From contig BSYO01000003.1 in assembly GCA_033239525.1 (NCBI GenBank), positions 24,598,849-24,662,848 of the forward strand: 64,000 bases of DNA, given 5' to 3'. Position numbers and translations under genes: made by a program. Shown here piece by piece: positions 57,301 to 64,000 of this stretch. Under the pieces are notes generated by a model. It saw only the letters and a list, made by a program, of their open reading frames with translations. It was not told the origin of the DNA and made no database searches. How positions within the stretch are numbered: the stretch's first letter is position 1; every line of letters begins with the position of its first letter. The stretch is from Nepenthes gracilis (Eukaryota > Streptophyta > Magnoliopsida > Caryophyllales > Nepenthaceae).

Positions 57301-58860
57301 AATCCACATCAGATTTTATCAATCAAAATCAGGGTGCAAATGACCCCTGTTAAACCGCCTTGAGTAAAAAGAAATTGGGGAAGAGATTCATTTGTATGAG
57401 TCCAAATGATATGCCTAGTCTCAAAAATTTTAAAAACATATTATCTTCTCTCTCTCTCCTCTCCTTTACTTTTGTTCAGTAGCTGACATTCCAAATTTCT
57501 GTGCGAGGAGATATTTTTAGCTGATACTACCTCGTATTGTACAATGTTGCCTGTTATTACACTACAGTCCACGTAAGATTTATCTATCTAAATCAAGATG
57601 CATTAAGTCCAACTACCATGATTAAAAAGAAAGTGCTAGGAGATTCAATGGAATGAGTCCATATGGAACTTTAGCTCTATAAATATACCCACCCTTAAAA
57701 ATTTGAAAAACAACTCCCCCCTTCTCTCTCTATTCTCCTTTTCTTCTAGTCGGTGTCTGACATTCAAAGTTTATGTGCAGAGGCATGTTTCAAAGCATAT
57801 ACTCCCTATCAATCCAAATCAAGGTGCAAATGACCTCCTTTGAATGGCTTTGATTTAAAAAAAAGGAAGAGGTGGGAGATTCAGTGAAACGAGTCCAAAA
57901 GGATTTTTTGCCATATAAATACACTCACTATCAAAATTTTAATAAATTTCTTCTCCCCTCCCTCTATTCTCTCTCTCTTCACCTCCTGTGGTTGATGGTT
58001 GACATTAGAAGTTTACGTGCTGGGAAATGTTTCAAACTAACATTTACTCCCTTAGATAAAGTCTAGTATCTAATTACATTAGAGTCAACATAACATTTTA
58101 TCAATCATAATCAGGGTGCAAATAACAACCTTGATTAAAAAGAAAGTGAGATTCAGTGGCATGAGTCCACATGGGAACATTTGCCCCATAAATAGACTAT
58201 TGTAGGAAATTTATAAAGCGCCTTTTCCATTTTCTCTCTCTCTCTTCCTCTCGTCAGGTAGGTGGTTGATATTTAAAGTTTTTCTAAAAAGAGTTGTTTC
58301 CAACAGATACTCGGGTAAGTATCTTCAATTACAAAGTCCATTTTAAATTTTAACAATCAAAATTAACATGCAAATAGGCTTCATACAACAACTTTGACTA
58401 AAAAGAAACAGTTAGTCCACATTGGAAGTTTACACAATAAATACACCTACCTAAAAAATAACAGAAATTCTATTAGGTGACATGTTGTCTCTGATGATAT
58501 TAGACTCAATGTAAGACTTAACCAATCGAAACAAATGACTTTCCTTCAACAACCTGGATTAAATTGAATGAAAACCATTTTTTCCTCTCCCTCTCACTAT
58601 TCTCCTTCTTTTGTGGTCGATAGTTGACATTCAAAGCTTATGTACAAAAAGATCTTTGGAAAATATACTCTTTTTAAGTAAGATGTCTTTAGTCACGTTA
58701 GAGTCTGAGTAAGATTTTAGTAATCAAAATCAAGGTGCAAATGACCTCAATTCAACGGCCTTGAAAGGGAGAGAAAATAAGGGGAATGAGTTTACACGAA
58801 AACTTTTGCCCTATAAATACACTCACACTCTAAAATTTAGAAAACATCTACCCAAAATTT
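57301..58860 (+). repeat. Tandem array of TATA-containing modules
   Basis: About seven diverged units with a shared start (AATCA(A/G)GGTGCAAATGACC and variants) near 57321, 57582, 57808, 58100, 58351, 58519 and 58719, spacing 170-290 bp. Unit order is that word, AAAAAGAAA, GAGATTCA(A/G)TGG, ATGAGTCCACATGG, then CCCTATAAATACACTCAC, a CTCTCTCTC-type tract, and a TTGACATTCAAAGTTTATGT-like block. TATA words lie at about 57678, 57914, 58197, 58435 and 58812; two units lack them. No unit has a long frame. Confidence 0.8.
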
Positions 58861-60200
58861 GAATACTATTATTTAACCTTTATCTTATCCTCAAGCCTCG
58901 ACTAAAAAGTGTTGGCAATAAACTATACAAGACGAGTTGCAAACTCTTCAAGACAACAATAATTGAGGTATTGTATAGTGTCATTTTGATATCAAACCTA
59001 TTAAATGTAAATGGATATATCCTATATTTGCATTAACACACAAAGTATATTAAAGTCGATTATCACTATATATGTACAACACTTGATTAACATATGATCA
59101 CTCTTTCTCACATCTCTACCCGTCTTTAAACAATGAACTGTTTACTAAAACTCTCTCATAGCGTTGTCATCTATTGATAATTGACAAATTGATACCTTTT
59201 GATCGGCCACGTCATTTTGTGGGAGAATTTTCGTTAGATATAATATGATTCATTGAGATTTGCAGGATATCTTTATATATATATATATATGTTTATATTT
59301 ATATTAATTATGTAATTTTGATTAGATTGTAATTTATTACAATTGTTATAATTAGGGTAGAATTTTAGTATAATTAAAATATGATGTAATTAGGGATGAA
59401 CATATTTTATTTAATGAGAAAAAACTCTTGGTTAAGAGATATTTAGACCAATTTACACAATAGCTTTTGTTAAAAAGAATGAGGGGGAAGATTCAATGAA
59501 ATGAGTCACATGTGAAATTTTGCCCTATAAATGCACCTTAACATAGAATTTGACATGTGTTAATACAGTTGATTAAGATTGAGGTTTAGGTATCAATATG
59601 TCTTATGTTTATTTTCGCCAAGGGAAATTTCATCTAGTAAAAAAAGGTTATTTGGGCTACTTTGTGGCTTGGCCAAGCAAGTAGTTATATTAAATTACAA
59701 TGTAGAATTTAAATAATTAATAACCATTTTTAAACAATGCCAAATCTAAGCTAGGTTCACCTCATAGGATTAAGACGTAACACTACATCAATGTAACTAC
59801 AGCTATAGCGACTAAGCAAGCAGGGAGAATTGAGAACAAAAAAAGACAATTAAGTACAAAAGTTTCTCTCTATCTCTTATATAGGTGTATATATATACAC
59901 ACAACTATAGATGCTTTTTTTTTTTTTTTTTTCGTATAATTTGTAGGCCTAATTAATTTCTACCATGGCACTCTACTTTTAATTGGTAAGGCCCAATGCG
60001 CAAATCTCATACATCATGGTATTTAGGAATAGTTACCATTAATATTGCCCTGCATAGCAAAGAAAATATTACCATAATTTAAACCCATAATCTTTGAATA
60101 AGAATAAAACAACCTTACTGTATAAAGACTCACACTCATCTACTTTTAATTGCATAGTTAGAGCAGAAGGCACCATAATGTTTTACTCCCTCTTTCTAAG
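58861..60200. other. AT-rich intergenic DNA
   Basis: Apart from the stray module, a (TA)n tract (59275-59291) and an 18-T run (about 59917-59932), nothing is recognised. Confidence 0.5.
59465..59545 (+). repeat. Stray unit of the TATA-module array
   Basis: AAAAAGAATGAGGGGGAAG, GATTCAATGAAATGAGTCAC and GCCCTATAAATGCACC repeat the 57301-58860 module about 0.7 kb past its end. Confidence 0.7.
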
Positions 60201-60420
60201 TAGCTCTCAAGTGGGTAACTTGACTTACCCAACATTATCAATTAAATTCACATTATTTTTCATTTGGACCCCTGATACCCAAATCGTTACAACTATAAAG
60301 CATGCTTGTAAATATATGCCCCAATCTATTCCTTGCAAACATTTTCCATTACTCTAGCAAAGTTTGCGACCGTCACTCAAATTTTCAATAACACTATCAA
60401 TCAAATCAAGTTCCTCCTAG
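60201..60420. repeat. Second fragment related to the duplicated host segment
   Basis: TCAATTAAATTCACATTAT, CATTTGGACCCCTGATACCC and ACACTATCAATCAAATCAAG match 3540-3690 in copy 1 and 19455-19600 in copy 2. Its order relative to 57110-57290 is reversed compared with the duplications. Confidence 0.7.
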
Positions 60421-60918
60421 CAAATTCATCAACAAAATTAAAAATGTAATTAAGTTCCCCATGCCCTTCTAAACCTTCAAGGGCCATGGCTTTTGCCATC
60501 AGACCACCTCTACATACAACAACTTGGCTATAATCAATATTAACATAATTGAAGATTTGTTAAAGAAATTACTGTGAAACACTATCAATTTTCAAGATAA
60601 TTTAAGGCCAAAGTTTCATCTTAGGCTTACCTCATTATGTTAGAAGTCTTTATTAAGGCCTCTACTATTTTTAAGAGGCAGAAATAAATAACTAATTAAA
60701 TCTTACCTTCCTCCTAGAAAGGGGTCCTCCACCTCCCTCTGTCTAGCACCAGCACATCATAGTAGCATTTCGTTCTAACAAAGTCCACATATAAAAAATG
60801 CATATACATCTTGTTGCTTGATTTCAATTTTCGAAGACACTTCAACAAATCCTCCTACATTTTGTTTTTTGGGGCTAATCAAGTATTACACCTTCATGGA
60901 AGGTAAAAACTACATATA
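60421..60918. other. Intergenic DNA, no supported gene
   Basis: AT-rich with no significant frame. It may include intron sequence if the frame to the right is a real exon. Confidence 0.4.
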
Positions 60919-61179
60919 TCATATTTCACCATCACAACTTTGGCAAATCAGCTCAAGTAAACAACTTCTAAGATAAATTAAAACCAGAAGGAGCTCAGTG
61001 TCCACTTCATCTACCGGGAGGAGAATCTGCAGTGCAACCTTCCACCTGTTGCAATGGGATTTAGCTCGGATCTCTATCAAAGTGGTGACCAATGACATGA
61101 AGATATATGCTTTGACATCTTGTTTGCTCGAAAGGAAAAGGTCATCCCCAATTACAAAAGCTCTTGACAGGCCAAACAA
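60919..61179 (-). pseudogene. Unidentified exon-like ORF fragment
   Basis: The minus-strand frame reads MFGLSRAFVIGDDLFLSSKQ, DVKAYIFMSLVTTLIEIRAK, SHCNRWKVALQILLPVDEVD and so on to a stop at 60919. The amino-acid mix is protein-like, unlike neighbouring AT-rich frames, but I cannot name the family. It abuts LTR-like sequence at about 61187, so it may be an exon truncated by an insertion. The part after DTELLLVLIYL may be intron read-through. Confidence 0.35.
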
Positions 61180-61500
61180 ACATATTGTTGGGGTTGGTCA
61201 TCCGGATTCACACACAACTCGGTCGCAGCGGAAATACCCGAACCCCTCCCTGTCGGCCGTTAGCTACCAATTTAGTGGAAAACCTTTCTCAATCAAGGGA
61301 AAAAATTACGGGACAAACTCTAAAAATTCACTATGTAAAATTGATTATAAACTCTCGAGGCTGAGTTTTAGCAACCCACACGAGACAGAGTAAGAAAACA
61401 ATCTCCAGAATAAAGACACTTTCTTTCCCTCTTCTCTCTGTTTTTCTTTTCTCATTTCTCTTGCAGGTGGTGCTCCCTGCTCACCAATTTTACAAGTGTG
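61180..61500. other. Possible LTR fragment (Copia-like), uncertain
   Basis: TGTTGGGGTTGGTCATCC at 61187, GGAAAACC, AATTACGGGAC and a CTCTTCTCTCTG tract recall LTR sequence of plant retrotransposons. No partner LTR or primer site is seen. Confidence 0.25.
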
Positions 61501-62394
61501 GTGAACGGCGAACGCCATTGCATTTTTTTTTCGTGAAACGCCATTGCATAAATATTTATTTTTAAAAAATAGACAATATTTATGTAAATAATATTTTTAA
61601 TATTTTGAAAATTAGAATTGGTTGATGGTTCATACATCCCGATTCGATTAGAATTACTTCATAGATAAACGTTGATTAGAGTTTTGGCCCAAGCAATGTA
61701 TCAGTTTATAAGTTTTAACTTTTACATAACTTTTTTTTTTACATGTATATATATATATATAAATAAATTTAATTATTTTTAGGTAATAATTTTTATTTGG
61801 GTGTTATCTTTTTCAATATTGAGACGATATTTTATATTTTTAAAAAATAAAATTATAATCAATTTGCTTATAACTTACCAAACAATTGAATATATTTTAT
61901 ATATTTGGTCTTACCGGATTTGATTTATCGCATCATTTTAATCAATAATTTTTAACACTAAAATTATAGTTGTTCACTATTCTTCTTAAAATGTAAAGTG
62001 TTGTTTTATGCTATTTTTATTTTAAAAAATATAATTTTGAATTTAAAATTTAGTTTTATACAATCAAATAATATAATGAAAATTATGCTAAGAATTCAAA
62101 TTCTAATCCCAACTTCCAAATAGGCCCGTAAACAATTTTAATTTAACTTCTTCATGTTGTGTTTTTATTTTTATATTTGTACTAATAAACTCATATAAAA
62201 ATAAAATCATAAATAAATATCATACAAATATGTTTTTTTAAGAGAAAGCAATTGAATTTGACAATATTTTTGTACTATTATGTATTTATTAATTTATTTT
62301 TAAAGTTTTCGTTAATTAATTTCATTAGGATTTGATACAAGACATAAAATTATACTTGTTTTTATTTTACTTTAAAATAAGTTATGTTGGGCCC
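61501..62394. other. AT-rich intergenic DNA
   Basis: No gene. Contains a (TA)n tract near 61748-61762. Confidence 0.55.
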
Positions 62395-63452
62395 CAATAT
62401 AAAGGCTCATGAAAACACGGCCCAGAAGAAAGGCCCAAACGAGAGGCCTAGAGTAAAGGCCAATGGCCCAAGGACCAAGATTACAGCAGAAGCCCAAGAG
62501 ATTCCGGTCGTCCATAAGAAAGTTCAAGGACAACGCTAGCGACACCCAAGTGCATAAACACGGGAAAGACCGAGAACCCTAGAAGCCTTGCCAAGACTCA
62601 GAACCGTCCGAGAGGCCAAGAAGAGACGCTCGGGTTTTTCCCCCAGAAGACCCTCCAAGAGCTACTTCCTCTCATTAGTCCATGAACTCACGAGGAACAC
62701 CACATCTAGACCAGGACTGCTCATTCACGACCGGGAATGCCAGCTAAGCAACTTCGCCGATTCCCAAGGAACCTGCAGCCACTGCCAGTCGCCGTCTCAA
62801 CAGGGCACGCCTAGTCAAATCAAGGCTGTCACTCAGACCCTGCACACGCAGACCTACCAGCGGCGCCAGCCGCGTGCTCTCCCGCACGTCAGCAGCTTTA
62901 ACTGGAGTCGGTAGGACAGTGGACCGGCTTCTCAACCACCCGATGGCTGCCACGTGTCTCCTCCCCAACAGTTCGTTCTCCCTATAAATACCCGGCGAGG
63001 CTCCATTCAAAGGGACCTCTGGGCAAACTTTCACTCCCACTCTCACTGAGACCACTCTAAAAGAGGAAAGAGATCCCCAACGAGAGTAGAAAAGACTCCC
63101 AGCGAGCAACCCCTCCTGAAAAAAGAGATATAAAACAAGAGACATGGAAGGAATGGTCTCCAACACTTATACTTTGTAAAACTTCAACCCATATAGTGAA
63201 GCTATTTCTAAGGCCTTGAGCCTCGTGGTTTTTCCTCCCCATTCACAAGGAGGTTTTCCACGTAAAAGATCCGGTCTTGATCTTCCTCTCGCATCCAACA
63301 TCTCAATTATTTGTGTTGCCCGGAAACAACGCATCCGACTGGACCTCGCGGATCCAGAGTACCCGAAAACCACGGATCCGATTGGGTGACACGGACTGAG
63401 AACGTCCGAAAATTACGGATCAGACTGGACCCTACGGATGCAGAACGCAACA
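62395..63452 (+). repeat. Element 4 5' LTR
   Basis: 1058 bp, TGTTGGGCCCC to ACGCAACA. TATAAATA at 62983-62990 with CACGTG at 62951-62956. The R/U5 part repeats ACGGATC(C/A) words (63342, 63382, 63415). Confidence 0.9.
62951..62990 (+). promoter_or_regulatory. LTR core promoter: G-box and TATA box
   Basis: CACGTG (62951-62956) is 26 bp upstream of TATAAATA (62983-62990), as in both other LTRs of this family. Confidence 0.6.
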
Positions 63453-63472
63453 TTGGTGCCCTCTGTGGAAAG
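63453..63472 (+). other. Primer-binding site of element 4
   Basis: TTGGTGCCCTCTGTGGAAAG directly follows the LTR end, as in element 2. Confidence 0.75.
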
Positions 63473-63527
63473 AGCTGACAAAAAGTTCACAAGCTTCCCC
63501 CCTCACAGCACAACCATCACCCCGAAG

Positions 63528-64000
63528 ATGATCAGCAGACAAGACAGCACGTCCACCCGGGAAGAGGAGCGCTACGACAGGTGCCTCCCATCGGGTGGCA
63601 GGATGAGTGGCGGCCCCGGCACTAGCGTGCGCAAGCTAGTGCAGAAAGTGGACAGCCTCACAAGAGCCGTCCGTACCCTCCGAGAGAATGTGGACGGGAA
63701 ATCTAGGGGCCCGCGCCCCGGAAGCCCGCGTCCGGAAGCGCCCTAGAGGTAACACTCGACACGGACTCCTGGTGAGTTGAGGGACTACCTCAACAGAAAA
63801 AAAGTTCATAAGCCAAGCCCCAACGAAGAAAGGGCTCAAAAGGCTCTGGAAGACTGTCTTTGGACCCAAAATCGGCGAAACAAGTCAGCCGGAAAGACCC
63901 GAAGACCCCCTGCCCCCGAGGATAGGGGAAGGAAAAAGAAGGCGACGCCCAACCAAGACTCCAAGGGCCGCTCGGGCAAGAAAGCCCGAGCGGATGGTCT
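63528..64000 (+). pseudogene. Element 4 gag N-terminus, partial
   Basis: ATG 63528, about 55 bp after the primer site, begins MISRQDSTSTREEERYDRCL. A coiled-coil-like stretch RKLVQKVDSLTRAVRTLREN follows, then basic Gly/Pro-rich residues to a TAG at 63744-63746. Further open frames rich in Lys, Arg and Pro continue to the window edge, so a frameshift or stop already breaks gag. An earlier in-frame ATG at 63438 lies inside the LTR and is less likely. The capsid-like core would be beyond 64000. Confidence 0.55.

Larger units (their letters stand above)
62395..64000 (+). mobile_element. Element 4: 5' end of Gypsy element, runs out of window
   Basis: LTR 62395-63452 is the reverse complement of the family at 37428-38501 and 39319-40348, so this element points right. 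It is followed by a primer-binding site and the start of gag. The 3' part lies beyond the window. Confidence 0.9.

Noticed and set aside
1..64000. tRNA, rRNA, snoRNA or conserved miRNA genes
   Set aside because: No cloverleaf, rRNA core or recognised miRNA hairpin was seen by eye. A covariance-model scan would be needed to exclude them.

Overview
The window looks like intergenic, transposon-rich nuclear DNA from a flowering plant, probably a eudicot. It is AT-rich, has plant-type LTR retrotransposons and MITEs, two 100-N assembly gaps (15765-15864 and 52473-52572), and no complete host gene that I can support. Species cannot be named from the sequence. Most coding signal comes from Ty3/Gypsy retrotransposons of the Tat (Retand-like) type: gag, protease (PR), reverse transcriptase (RT), RNase H, a second archaeal-type RNase H (aRNH) and integrase on one strand, plus an extra antisense ORF (aORF here) between pol and the 3' LTR.

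Layout. 1-2844 is AT-rich with no gene. 2845-5353 plus 14877-15430 is copy 1 of a duplicated host segment, split by a 9.5-kb degenerate Gypsy element (element 1, 5354-14876, minus). The last exon of a possible Gly/Tyr/Arg-rich protein abuts the first gap. 16.0-18.7 kb holds old repeat debris. 18720-23995 is copy 2 of the duplicated segment; it lacks element 1 (empty site at 22720-22724) but carries its own solo LTR (23165-23880), for which copy 1 is empty.

A second, more complete Gypsy element (element 2) spans 25413-36790 on the minus strand. A solo LTR with perfect target duplication (37428-38501) follows. Element 3 (39319-43358) has lost all of gag-pol but keeps its aORF and perfect target duplication. 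45.3-47.3 kb carries two facing TRIM-like miniature LTR elements; 47992-48214 is a Mutator-like MITE with a 9-10 bp target duplication. 48.9-51.1 kb and 52.6-54.5 kb look like LTR pieces of another Gypsy group.

The right part holds a large gene-fragment inverted repeat (56049-57072), a tandem array of about 0.2-0.3-kb modules, most with a TATA box (57301-58860), an unidentified exon-like ORF (60919-61179), and the 5' end of element 4 (62395 onward, plus), which leaves the window inside gag.

The retrotransposon genes are all broken by stops, frameshifts, deletions or catalytic changes, so nothing here looks autonomous. The best leads are the aORF with its conserved intron and promoter boxes in three elements, the reciprocal empty sites, the gene-fragment hairpin, and the TATA module array. 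All alignments, counts and identities were made by eye.
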